DNA of 7,564 bases, from the NCBI GenBank assembly GCA_964609625.1, contig CAZSRS010000085.1, positions 1-7,564 on the forward strand, written 5' to 3'. Source of the DNA: G963674665 sp964609625 (lineage in GTDB: Bacteria > Desulfobacterota > Desulfovibrionia > Desulfovibrionales > Desulfovibrionaceae). Position 1 is the stretch's first letter. Every line of letters starts with the position of its first letter. Positions 1 to 7,068 of the stretch are shown piece by piece. The notes under the pieces are model-generated. The model was not told where the DNA came from, did no database searches, and was given only the letters and a program-made list of their open reading frames with translations. The translations under genes were made by a program, and so were the position numbers.

Positions 1-27
1 CGCTTTGAGCGGTTCAAATCTTTCAAG

Positions 28-46
28 CCACCGGCTTTGCCGGTGG
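28..46. terminator. Perfect GC-rich hairpin, possible terminator or mobile-element end
   Basis: CCACCGGC, loop TTT, GCCGGTGG forms an 8-bp perfect stem with a triloop, and a G-T pair at 27/47 can extend it. Neither side carries a clear T-run: the + strand continues TAACTGACTG and the - strand continues CTTGAAAGA. It is therefore not a textbook intrinsic terminator. It could still end an upstream transcript, or be a hairpin of the kind found at the ends of IS200/IS605-type elements. The window starts too close to it to decide. Confidence 0.35.
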
Positions 47-182
47 TAACTGACTGCTGGTGGTGTCAAGGAGGGCAAGGCAGGACAGGGCAGTGGGGAG
101 GAAGGGTCGCTCCAACCCTTTGCATTCCAGGGCGAAATCTGACAGACAGGGGAGGCCGCGCGCAACGGCCTTTGGAACCCAC

Positions 183-809
183 ATGCCACGCATCGAACAT
201 CTCTTTCTGGACCGCGACGGGGTGGTCATCGAGGACAGGCACTACCTCGCGGACCCCGGCGGCGTCGTGCTGCTGCCCGGCGTGCCCCAGGCCCTGGCAG
301 GGGCGCGCGACGCCGGCGTGCGGCTCTACCTCGTGAGCAACCAGTCCGGCATCGGCCGCGGCTATTTCACTCGCGAGGCCTGCCTGGCTTGCCAGCGGCG
401 CCTGGACGAGTTGCTGGCGGAGCAGGGTATCCATTTCACGGACGCGGACTTCTGCCCCCATGCGCCGGAGGAAGGTTGCGCCTGCCGCAAACCCGGCACC
501 GGCATGTGGCTGAGCATGGCCAAGCGCCACGGGCTGCGCCCCGAGATCTGCGCCATGGTCGGCGACAAGGCCTCGGACATCGCCTTTGCCCGCAACTGCG
601 GCTTTGCCGCCGCCGTGCTGGTGCTCTCCGGCAAGGGCGCGGAGCAAGCGCGGCAACTGGGGCTGCCACCGTTGCCCGAAGGCAGGGAGTGCCTGCCCTT
701 GGCCGCTAAACCTGGATTTAGGCCCCAGTGGCCAGACGTCTTGGCCTGGGACCTGGGCGCGGCCTGTCGCTGGCTGCTGGACAGTGAGGTAGGAGGGCAG
801 GGCGCATGA
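183..809 (+). CDS. gmhB: D-glycero-D-manno-heptose 1,7-bisphosphate 7-phosphatase
   Basis: This is a 208-aa cytoplasmic HAD-superfamily phosphatase that removes the 7-phosphate of heptose 1,7-bisphosphate on the way to ADP-heptose, the donor for the LPS inner core. HAD motif I is FLDRDGVV, with nucleophile D10 and acid/base D12. Motif II is VSNQSG (S52, N53), followed by IGRGYF. The Zn loop diagnostic of GmhB is CPHAPEEGCACRKP, giving ligands C91, H93, C99 and C101 and catalytic K103. Motif IV is VGDKASD (D128, D132). E. coli GmhB is about 190 aa; the extra length is a C-terminal tail with no motif I recognise. The frame stays open upstream to 60, but the family N-terminus aligns with ATG 183, so the preceding 41 codons are excluded. 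The ribosome site before 183 is weak. Its stop overlaps the ATG of the next gene (ATGA, 806-809), and the neighbouring heptosyltransferases support the assignment. No gmhA or hldE is in the window. Confidence 0.93.
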   Translation: MPRIEHLFLDRDGVVIEDRHYLADPGGVVLLPGVPQALAGARDAGVRLYLVSNQSGIGRGYFTREACLACQRRLDELLAEQGIHFTDADFCPHAPEEGCACRKPGTGMWLSMAKRHGLRPEICAMVGDKASDIAFARNCGFAAAVLVLSGKGAEQARQLGLPPLPEGRECLPLAAKPGFRPQWPDVLAWDLGAACRWLLDSEVGGQGA

Positions 810-1870
810 AGCGTATCTGTGTCTGGAATCCGGCCTTTCTGGGCGACGCCGTGCTCACCCTCCCCTTGCTCCAGTCCTTGAAGCGCGCCTGGCCCCAGGC
901 GGAGCTGGATTTCTGGGTGCGCCAGGGCATCGAGCCGCTCTTCGCGGCCCAGCCCGAGCTGCACCGCGTGCTCCCGGTGGCCAAGCGCGGCCGCAAGCGC
1001 GGTGTCTTCGGCCTGCTGGAACTTGCGCGGTCCATACGGCGGGAGCGCTATGACCTGCTGGTCTGCGCTCACACCAGCCCGCGTAGCGCCATGGTGGCCC
1101 TGCGCTCCGGCGCCGCGCTCCGGGTGGGGTACAACGGCGCCCCTCTGTCCAGACTGGCCTTCCACAAGTCCGTGTCCCGGAAGTTCGAGGAACTGGAGGA
1201 GATAGAGCGGTTGCTGCGGCTCCTGGAGCCCTTGGGCATCGCCCCGGCCACGCACTGGCCCGAGCTGGTCCTGCCGTTTGAGGCCCGCGAAACCGCTGGG
1301 CGCATCATCGGGGAGCGCATCGGCAACAAGCCTGCGGTACCGGTGCTGGGCCTGCATCCGGGCTCGGTCTGGCCCACCAAGCGCTGGCCCGTGGAGCATT
1401 TCGGCGAGGTGGCGGCCAGGGCCGCGGCATCCGGCGCCTGGGTGTTGCTCTTTGCCGGCCCCTCGGAAAAGCCTCTGACCCGGCAGGTGCTGGAGCACGC
1501 CCTGCGCCTGGAGCCCGAGGCCGCCGCGCGCATCCACGACCTCTCCGGCGCCCTGAGCCTGCCCGAACTGGCCGCCGCCTTTACCTGGCTCGACTGCTAC
1601 CTGTGCAACGACTCCGGCCCCATGCACCTGGCCTGGGCGCAGCGCGTGCCCGTGGTGGCGCTCTTCGGCCCCACCACCCGCGAGCTGGGCTTCTACCCCC
1701 GCGGGGAGCGCAGCACCGTGTTGGAGCGCGCGCTGCCCTGCCGCCCCTGCGGTAAGCACGGGGGGCGCTCCTGCCGGGAGGGAACCCACGCCTGCATGCG
1801 CGACATCGAGCCGGAGCGGGTCTGGCAGGTGGTGAGGGAGCGCCTGCCGCGCAGGGAGGTTGTAACGTGA
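806..1870 (+). CDS. waaF: LPS heptosyltransferase, glycosyltransferase family 9 (WaaF-like)
   Basis: This 354-aa GT-B fold enzyme is predicted to transfer heptose from ADP-heptose to the growing LPS inner core on the cytoplasmic face of the inner membrane. The N-terminal signature is WNPAFLGDAVLTLP, with D14 at the catalytic-base position of WaaC/WaaF. The C-terminal donor-binding half has LHPGSVWPTKRWP (H184, K192) and NDSGPMHLA (D269, G271, H274), followed by ALFGPTT. It ends in a four-cysteine tail, CRPC-x7-C-x6-C, which I recall as common in the heptosyltransferase II group of delta-proteobacteria. The length is normal. AGGAGG at 791-796 lies 9 bp before ATG 806, and the start overlaps the gmhB stop by 4 nt. 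The donor and acceptor specificity (Hep I, II or another sugar) cannot be fixed from sequence alone, so the waaF symbol is tentative. Confidence 0.88.
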   Translation: MKRICVWNPAFLGDAVLTLPLLQSLKRAWPQAELDFWVRQGIEPLFAAQPELHRVLPVAKRGRKRGVFGLLELARSIRRERYDLLVCAHTSPRSAMVALRSGAALRVGYNGAPLSRLAFHKSVSRKFEELEEIERLLRLLEPLGIAPATHWPELVLPFEARETAGRIIGERIGNKPAVPVLGLHPGSVWPTKRWPVEHFGEVAARAAASGAWVLLFAGPSEKPLTRQVLEHALRLEPEAAARIHDLSGALSLPELAAAFTWLDCYLCNDSGPMHLAWAQRVPVVALFGPTTRELGFYPRGERSTVLERALPCRPCGKHGGRSCREGTHACMRDIEPERVWQVVRERLPRREVVT

Positions 1871-2910
1871 ACCACTATCAGGAGCAGCGCCCCTGGGTGG
1901 TCTGCCGGCTGGGGGCCATGGGTGACGTACTGCTGCTCACCGGCGTGCTGGACTTCTGGCGTCGGGAGCGGGGCCTGCACTTCGTGGTCCTGACCCGCGC
2001 CGCCTGGGCCGGGCTCTTTACCGGGCATCCGGCCGTGGACCGGGTGGTGGGGGTGGAGGAGGCGGACCTGCGGCTGGCCGCGTTCATCACCCTGGGGCGC
2101 CGTCTGGCCAGGGAGCACCCCGGCGCCGGACTGCTCGACCTGCACGGTGTCATCCGCTCCAGACTGCTCGGGCAGTTTTGGCCCGGCACGGTGCGGCGCT
2201 ATCCCAAATTTTCCCTGGAGCGCAGGCTGTATCTCCGCTTCCGCTGGGTGTTTCTCCGCCGCCGGCTTGAGCGCCTGAACACGCCGCAGCGCTACGCCCT
2301 GGCTTTGGAGCGAACCCCGCCCCCTGCTTCCGCACTGGCCCCCAGGCTCTGGCTCACGGAGGAGGAATTGCATACAGCGGCCGGGCGGATGGAGTCGGCG
2401 TCGCTGATGCCCCCCCCTGTGGTGGCACTGCACCCCTTTGCCACGCATCCGGCCAAGGCTTGGCCCTGGCAGCGCTGGCAGGAGCTGCTACATCTGCTGG
2501 ATGCGGCGGGCTGGGCATGGTATTTCATGGGGCGCGGGTCACTGCCCCAGGGTATGCGGGCGACCAGCAGGGGAGGGCAGGGCTTCCTGAACCGGCTCAC
2601 GCCCAGGGAGAGCGCTGCCCTGTTGGCCCGCTCTCAGGCCCTGGTCAGCGGCGACTCCGGCCCCATGCACCTGGCCACGGCCGTGGGCACGCCTCTGTTG
2701 GCGCTCTTCGGCCCCACCACCAGTGCCTGGGGCTTCATGCCCGAGGGGAGCGGGGTTCGTGTCCTGCAAAAGGAGCTTCCCTGCCGCCCCTGTTCGTTGC
2801 ACGGCAAGGGTGTCTGTTCCAGGGGGCAAGAGTGTCTTGAACGCATCACCGCAATGGAAGTGATGTATGGCCTGCGTGACGTACTGCAACAGCAAGGAGA
2901 AAGAGGATGA
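1867..2910 (+). CDS. Second family-9 glycosyltransferase (heptosyltransferase-like)
   Basis: This 347-aa protein is a paralogue of the preceding gene and probably adds a further core heptose or related sugar to LPS. The N-terminal motif is CRLGAMGDVLLLTGVL, with D20 in the catalytic position. The C-terminal half has LHPFATHPAKAWPWQRW (H189, K197) and SGDSGPMHLATA (D263, G265, H268), then ALFGPTT and a tail of CRPC-x7-C-x5-C. The glycine-rich first donor motif is altered (HPFAT instead of HPGS), so the donor or acceptor may differ from that of its neighbour. The start is GTG 1867, overlapping the previous stop as GTGA, with GGGAGG about 7 bp upstream; no ATG gives a better fit. The middle segment (about residues 125-150) is very arginine-rich and may contact membrane phospholipid or lipid A phosphate, which is inference. 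The exact sugar is not assignable. Confidence 0.85.
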   Translation: MNHYQEQRPWVVCRLGAMGDVLLLTGVLDFWRRERGLHFVVLTRAAWAGLFTGHPAVDRVVGVEEADLRLAAFITLGRRLAREHPGAGLLDLHGVIRSRLLGQFWPGTVRRYPKFSLERRLYLRFRWVFLRRRLERLNTPQRYALALERTPPPASALAPRLWLTEEELHTAAGRMESASLMPPPVVALHPFATHPAKAWPWQRWQELLHLLDAAGWAWYFMGRGSLPQGMRATSRGGQGFLNRLTPRESAALLARSQALVSGDSGPMHLATAVGTPLLALFGPTTSAWGFMPEGSGVRVLQKELPCRPCSLHGKGVCSRGQECLERITAMEVMYGLRDVLQQQGERG

Positions 2911-4076
2911 AACAACTGTACTTTGACTACAACGCGACCACGCCGGTGCTGCCCGAGGTTTTCGAGGCCATGCGACCATACTTCATGGAGCGTTTCGGCA
3001 ATCCGGGCTCGCCCCACACCTGGGGCATGCAGGCCAAGACAGCGGTGGCCGAAGCCAGGGCCAAGGTGGCGGCCTGCATCAACTGCGGCCCGGAGTCCGT
3101 GTTTTTCACCTCATGCGCCACGGAATCGAACAACCTGGTCCTGCAGGGTGTGTTCCAGGACGCGGCGGGGGGCTGCTTGATCACCAGCCGTATCGAGCAT
3201 CCGGCCGTGCTGGAGCCGGCCCACGTGTTGGCGCGGCGAGGGGTGCGGGTCATCGTGCTGCCGGTGGGCGCCGACGGCGTGGTGCGGCTCGATGGCCTGG
3301 ACGCCGCATTGGACGACGCCGAGGACCATCTGGCCGGCGATCCCATGGGGGGCGGTCCCAGGCTGCTCTCCCTGATGCTGGCCAACAACGAGACCGGCGT
3401 GCTCCAGCCAGTGGCCGAGGCTGTGGCCAGGGCCAAGGCCAGAGGCTTTCTCTGCCACACCGACGCGGCCCAGGCCGTGGGCAAGATTCCCATGGACGTG
3501 GCTGCCCTGGGCGTGGACTTCCTGAGCATCGCCGGTCACAAACTGTACGCGCCCAAGGGTGTGGGCGCGCTCTACACCAACCCGGTGGTCAACCTCCCCC
3601 CCCTCATGCACGGCGGCGGGCAGGAGGGCGGACTGAAGCCAGGTACCGAGAACGTGCCGTATATCGTGGCCCTGGGTGCGGCCTGCGCCTTGGCCGGCAG
3701 GGATCTGGAAGTGGAAATGCGGCGGCAGCGCTCCCTGGGCGATAGGCTCTATCACGGCCTGCGTGGCCTGGGCGTGGAGTTCTTGCTCAACGGCAAGGGC
3801 GCGCCCCGCCTGCCCAATACCATGAGCGTGAGCTTCAAGGGGCTGCGGGCCGGGGACGTGCTCTCGGAACTGGTGAGCCGCGACGTGGGGGCCTCTGCCG
3901 GCGCGGCCTGCCACTCGGGCGGAACCAGCGTTTCCCACGTGCTGGAGGCCATGGACGTGCCCATGGACTATGCCCAGGGCACCATCCGTTTTTCCTGGGG
4001 GCGGTTGACAACGCAGCAGGACATGGACGCGCTGCTGGAGCGCCTGGAGCCGGCGCTCCGACCCACGGCGGTGTAG
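2907..4076 (+). CDS. NifS/IscS-like cysteine desulfurase or selenocysteine lyase
   Basis: This 389-aa PLP-dependent class V aminotransferase-fold enzyme takes sulfur from cysteine (or selenium from selenocysteine) as an enzyme-bound persulfide. The N-terminus YFDYNATTPVLPEV is typical of NifS. ATESNN follows; H98 in SRIEHPAV is the expected PLP-stacking residue; HTDAAQAVGK carries D186 and Q189. The Schiff-base lysine is K212 in SIAGHKLYAPKG. GGGQEGGLKPGTENV is the family PLP-phosphate/substrate loop. The catalytic cysteine is C335 in ASAGAACHSGG. This differs from the SGSACTS loop of IscS and resembles the GAACHS loop I recall from selenocysteine lyases, so substrate choice is open. Length is normal and the frame intact. 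AAGGAG at 2894-2899 precedes ATG 2907, which overlaps the upstream stop (ATGA). The gene is translationally coupled to LPS genes, and no scaffold partner such as iscU is visible. A degenerate copy of its last 32 codons lies at 4462-4560. Confidence 0.9.
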   Translation: MKQLYFDYNATTPVLPEVFEAMRPYFMERFGNPGSPHTWGMQAKTAVAEARAKVAACINCGPESVFFTSCATESNNLVLQGVFQDAAGGCLITSRIEHPAVLEPAHVLARRGVRVIVLPVGADGVVRLDGLDAALDDAEDHLAGDPMGGGPRLLSLMLANNETGVLQPVAEAVARAKARGFLCHTDAAQAVGKIPMDVAALGVDFLSIAGHKLYAPKGVGALYTNPVVNLPPLMHGGGQEGGLKPGTENVPYIVALGAACALAGRDLEVEMRRQRSLGDRLYHGLRGLGVEFLLNGKGAPRLPNTMSVSFKGLRAGDVLSELVSRDVGASAGAACHSGGTSVSHVLEAMDVPMDYAQGTIRFSWGRLTTQQDMDALLERLEPALRPTAV

Positions 4077-4129
4077 GGGGGACGGGATGTCGAGGGGGCT
4101 GCCTGCTGTGGGGACTGCGAAGCGGCCGC

Positions 4130-4441
4130 CTACTCGAGCAACACGGCCAGGAGCTTTTCGGTCACGGGGCTGAAAAAGGCCACGGCCATGGCAGTGAGGC
4201 CGATGAGCACCTTGAGCATGGTTTTGAACCGGGCCATGCGTGCTTCGAGCCGGCCCATGTCTTCCTTGAATTCGGCCCGCAGGTTTGCCAAGTCGGCCTT
4301 GGTGGCCACTTCGGCCAGGAGCGCGGACACGACGCGTGCGTCCGAGGTTTGAAAGGCCTCGAGGATGGGGCCGGCCTTGCCCGCCCCAAGCGCGCCTTCG
4401 ATGGCGCGTATCTGCTCAGAACTCAACATATTGATATCCAT
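4130..4441 (-). CDS. Small coiled-coil, single-TM membrane protein
   Basis: This 103-aa hypothetical protein faces the desulfurase gene tail-to-tail (53 bp apart) and is divergent from the kinase. Residues 1-45 (SSEQIRAIEGALGAGKAGP and following) look helical and soluble. Residues 46-73 (KADLANLRAEFKEDMGRLEA...) form a heptad-like charged coiled coil. Residues 74-91 (TMLKVLIGLTAMAVAFF) are a transmembrane helix, followed by a short amphipathic tail. The plan resembles small coiled-coil/TM proteins of the DUF1640/CCDC90 type, but I do not recognise a family with certainty. The ATG at 4441 has no clear Shine-Dalgarno; the in-frame ATG at 4429 (M5) is an alternative. Clean amino-acid composition and domain logic argue that it is real. 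It lies exactly in the block between the desulfurase stop and the remnant copy of the desulfurase 3' end, so it may have arrived as a small insertion. No function is assigned. Confidence 0.68.
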   Translation of the reverse strand: MDINMLSSEQIRAIEGALGAGKAGPILEAFQTSDARVVSALLAEVATKADLANLRAEFKEDMGRLEARMARFKTMLKVLIGLTAMAVAFFSPVTEKLLAVLLE

Positions 4442-4461
4442 GCCAATTAGACGTTGGTTTG

Positions 4462-4560
4462 TCCATCGGTTTGCTCTCCGGTGTGTACAGACAAGCCTTT
4501 CAGGACGTGGACGTGTTGCCGGAGCGCCAGGAGCCGGTGCTCAGATCCATGGCGGTGTGA
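4462..4560 (+). pseudogene. Degenerate duplicate of the cysteine desulfurase 3' end
   Basis: Positions 4501-4560 align without gaps to 4017-4076, the last 20 codons of the desulfurase gene including its stop: 49 of 60 bases are identical by my count. Read in the matching frame the copy gives QDVDVLPERQEPVLRSMAV-stop against QDMDALLERLEPALRPTAV-stop. Weaker similarity continues upstream to the shared CCATC at 4463 and 3982. The total lengths (99 and 96 nt) differ by one codon, so the frame is kept. Of nine sense-codon differences, most are C-to-T or C-to-A when read from gene to copy, as expected for a non-functional relic drifting toward AT. No start codon or desulfurase body precedes it. It is probably the displaced original 3' end, or a partial duplication. 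Confidence 0.75.
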
Positions 4561-4639
4561 CATGGCTGGCTCGTTGCCACTGCGCCGGCGGGCGAGGCGC
4601 GGACACGTTGGAAAATTGTTTCATATTTGTAACACGTCT

Positions 4640-4669
4640 CTGAAGCGCGGTTTCTTGTTTCATTGTAAT
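4640..4669 (+). promoter_or_regulatory. Weak candidate sigma70 promoter upstream of the kinase
   Basis: The stretch of about 4605-4745 is clearly richer in A and T than its surroundings and has no plausible gene, so a promoter for the kinase is expected here. The best match I find is TGTAAT at 4664-4669 (5 of 6 to the -10 consensus), with CTGAAG at 4640-4645 as a poor -35 (3 of 6) across 18 bp. The remaining non-coding part of 4442-4783 holds the desulfurase relic and nothing else I can support. Confidence 0.22.
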
Positions 4670-4783
4670 GCGTTCTGTGTTAGTGCTCCGCGAAAAGCTT
4701 GGGCAAGTGCAGTATTGTGCCGCAGTTTGGTTATCCTGAGGCACTCTGCCCAGAACGTATGACACTGGCGAAGCCGATGCAGT

Positions 4784-7051
4784 ATGGATAGCAAGATCAT
4801 TGAGCAGGTAAACTGCGTTGCACTGCAACACCTGAGGCAACATCATCGAATCAATGCGACATCCGGAGAGATGGAGCCAGCTTTTCCGACGTGCTCCTCT
4901 CGCGACAGAGCACCTTTCGAGTGCTGTGTGACAGGGGGCGCGTGCTGCCTGATGTTCATCGCCACCGTGGCTTCGGCTTCCGTGGTTTGGGCGTCGGACG
5001 CCACAGCCTGGGCATGGGCATACGGCTCCGGATTCTGGCTGGTGGCTGTCGTTGTTCTGCTCGGGGCGCTTGTCGGCTGCCTCTGGTTCTCGCTCAGGGC
5101 TAAAAACCTTGCCAAAAGGCTTGCCGCCTCGGAAAGTCGTTTCTCCGGGCTCATGGACAACCTGCCCCAGGGCGTGGTGATGATCGACGCGGACATGCGT
5201 ATCAAGGCAATGAACAAGGCCATGCGCCACTGGTACCCGAATGTGCGGTCCGAGACCGCTCCGTTGTGTTTCCAGTCTTTCAACGAACCCGAAACGCCCG
5301 GCCCCTTGTGGTATTGCCCCACCCGGCGGACGCTGCAGGATGGGCAGGTACACCGCGCCGTGGTGGAAAAGGAAATCGCCGGCAGGAAGCGGCTCATGCG
5401 GATCGTGTCCTGCCCGGTGAAAAATGATCGTGGCGAGGTTGTCTCGGTGATCGAACTCTTCGACGACATCACGGAGTACATGGAAAGTCAGGTGGCGCTC
5501 GAGGAGCAGCTGCACTTCACGCAGTCGCTGTTGAATGCGGCGCCCATGCCCATCCACTACAGGGACAGAGAAGGCAGGTATCTTGACTGCAACAACGCCT
5601 ATGCGGAGTTGCTGGGCGTGCCGCGGAAGCAGATCATCGGCCGCGCGGCCGAGGACTTTTTCCCTTCGGAATGGGCCAAGGAAAGCAGGAAGTGGGAGCA
5701 GCGACTCTTGGAGCAAGGGGGGGTGTTCGTCGAGGAGATGCGTCTGCCCTTGCCTGGTGGGGAGGTGCGCGACGTCATCGTGAGCAAGGCTCCGTATACC
5801 GACGTCAGCGACATTCCTGCCGGTGTGGTCACCGTGCTCACCGATATCAGCGAACTCAAGCGCGTGGAGCAGAGTCTGCACGAGGCTGAAGAAAAGTACC
5901 GCACCATCTTCGAGAACGCCATGCTGGGCATCTTCCGGGCCACTCCCGAGGGAGACCTCCTCGAAGTCAACCCGTCCTTGGCCGCGTTGTTGGGATATGA
6001 AGACCAGGGCGAATTGCTGCGTTCTCCCCTTGCGCGCGGGCTGGGGTTTTTCGCGGCTCCGGAGCGAGGAGCGGAGGTGCTCGAGGCCCTGCGGCAGGGG
6101 CAGGATATGCTCCGCCTGGAGAGCGGTTTCATGCGCGAGGACGGCACGGTATTCAGCGGCGGCTTTTCCATGCGTATGGCCAGGAATGAGGCAGGGGAGC
6201 CGTTGTTCATCGACGGTATGCTCGAGGACGTCACCGAGCGCAAGCAGGCCGAGGAGGAACTCAGGCGCGCGAAGAACGAGGCCGAGGAAGCCAGCCGTCT
6301 CAAATCCGACTTCATAACCGCGGTGTCTCACGAACTGCGCACGCCCCTCACCTCGGTACTGGGGTTTGCAAAGATGTTGGGCAAGAAGCTCGAACGGGAC
6401 ATCTTTCCTCTCCTCGGCAAGGGGCAGGGAGAGCGGACCTTGAGTCAGGTGCGCGCCAACCTGCGGATGCTCACGATCGACGCCGAGCGGCTCAGCTACC
6501 TGATCAACGACGTACTCGATCTCTCGGCCATGGAAGCCGGCCGGCGGGAGTTGTTCCTTCGCTCCTCGTCGGTGCCCGAGCTGATGCGCCGCGCGGTGAA
6601 CGGCATGCGCCGCGATTTCGAGGAGGCCGGCGTGGAGGTGGTCATGGATCTGCCCCCCAATCTGCCGACGGTACTCTGCGACCCGGACCAGATAGTGGAA
6701 GTTATCAAGGAATTGTTGGAAAACGCCCTGAAGTTCTCCCAGGGGCGCAGGGTGGTCCTGAACGCCGGATTGAGCGCCTCTGATGGGTATGAACGGGTTG
6801 TGGTTCGCGTTAGTGATACAGGCGAAGGAATAGCGCCGCAGGACCAGGAACGGATTTTCGAGTTGTTCACCCAGCTCGGCGACACGCTCACGGACAAACC
6901 ACGGGGCACGGGGTTGGGGCTGCCCATCTGCCGCCGTATCGTGGCGTTGCATGGGGGCGAACTGGCGCTGGAAAGCGTTCCGGGCCAGGGCAGCACCTTC
7001 AGCTTCACCCTGCCGCGGGAACTGTTTTTCGCAGAGGGAGTGGAAAAGTGA
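4784..7051 (+). CDS. Membrane-bound PAS-PAS-PAS sensor histidine kinase
   Basis: Up to 755 aa. Two hydrophobic segments (about residues 53-70 and 83-103) form a membrane hairpin with almost no periplasmic loop, so sensing is probably cytoplasmic. Three PAS domains follow: about 116-230 (LMDNLPQGVVMIDADMRI, with C162 and the WYCP motif at C178), 244-358 (ending VVTVLTDISELKRVE) and 368-488 (ending GMLEDVTERKQAE), joined by short helical linkers. The HisKA domain (504-580) has phospho-acceptor H516 in SHELRTPLTS. The ATPase domain has the N box ELLENALKFS (N647), G1 DTGEGIAP (D678) and G2 GTGLGLPI (G708-G712). There is no receiver domain and no response regulator gene in the window, so partner and signal are unknown. 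The start is uncertain. ATG 4784 has no ribosome site, and its first 29 codons have third-position GC near 55 percent, well below the rest of the gene. ATG 4871 (GGAG just upstream) or ATG 4952 (beginning at the first TM segment) may be the true start. Confidence 0.9.
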   Translation: MDSKIIEQVNCVALQHLRQHHRINATSGEMEPAFPTCSSRDRAPFECCVTGGACCLMFIATVASASVVWASDATAWAWAYGSGFWLVAVVVLLGALVGCLWFSLRAKNLAKRLAASESRFSGLMDNLPQGVVMIDADMRIKAMNKAMRHWYPNVRSETAPLCFQSFNEPETPGPLWYCPTRRTLQDGQVHRAVVEKEIAGRKRLMRIVSCPVKNDRGEVVSVIELFDDITEYMESQVALEEQLHFTQSLLNAAPMPIHYRDREGRYLDCNNAYAELLGVPRKQIIGRAAEDFFPSEWAKESRKWEQRLLEQGGVFVEEMRLPLPGGEVRDVIVSKAPYTDVSDIPAGVVTVLTDISELKRVEQSLHEAEEKYRTIFENAMLGIFRATPEGDLLEVNPSLAALLGYEDQGELLRSPLARGLGFFAAPERGAEVLEALRQGQDMLRLESGFMREDGTVFSGGFSMRMARNEAGEPLFIDGMLEDVTERKQAEEELRRAKNEAEEASRLKSDFITAVSHELRTPLTSVLGFAKMLGKKLERDIFPLLGKGQGERTLSQVRANLRMLTIDAERLSYLINDVLDLSAMEAGRRELFLRSSSVPELMRRAVNGMRRDFEEAGVEVVMDLPPNLPTVLCDPDQIVEVIKELLENALKFSQGRRVVLNAGLSASDGYERVVVRVSDTGEGIAPQDQERIFELFTQLGDTLTDKPRGTGLGLPICRRIVALHGGELALESVPGQGSTFSFTLPRELFFAEGVEK

Positions 7052-7068
7052 CGCGGGAGGGGAGGCCG

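Noticed and set aside
8..24. tRNA T-arm-like motif GGTTCAAATC near the window start, and GGTTCAGATCC at 7526-7536
   Set aside because: The flanking bases do not form a five-pair T stem in either place, and no CCA end or acceptor stem follows.
102..120. AAGGGT/ACCCTT hairpin before gmhB
   Set aside because: A six-pair stem with a 7-nt loop and only three T residues after it is too weak to call a terminator or attenuator.
362..1789. A 475-codon open frame on the - strand opposite gmhB and the first GT9 gene
   Set aside because: It spans two well-supported + strand genes, has low-complexity Gly/Ala/Gln/Arg composition, and is best explained as a shadow.
4563..4578. A GG-N10-GC match resembling a sigma54 promoter (TGGC ... 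TTGCC)
   Set aside because: The spacing fits, but the match is partial, it lies about 200 bp before the kinase frame, and such matches are common by chance in GC-rich DNA.
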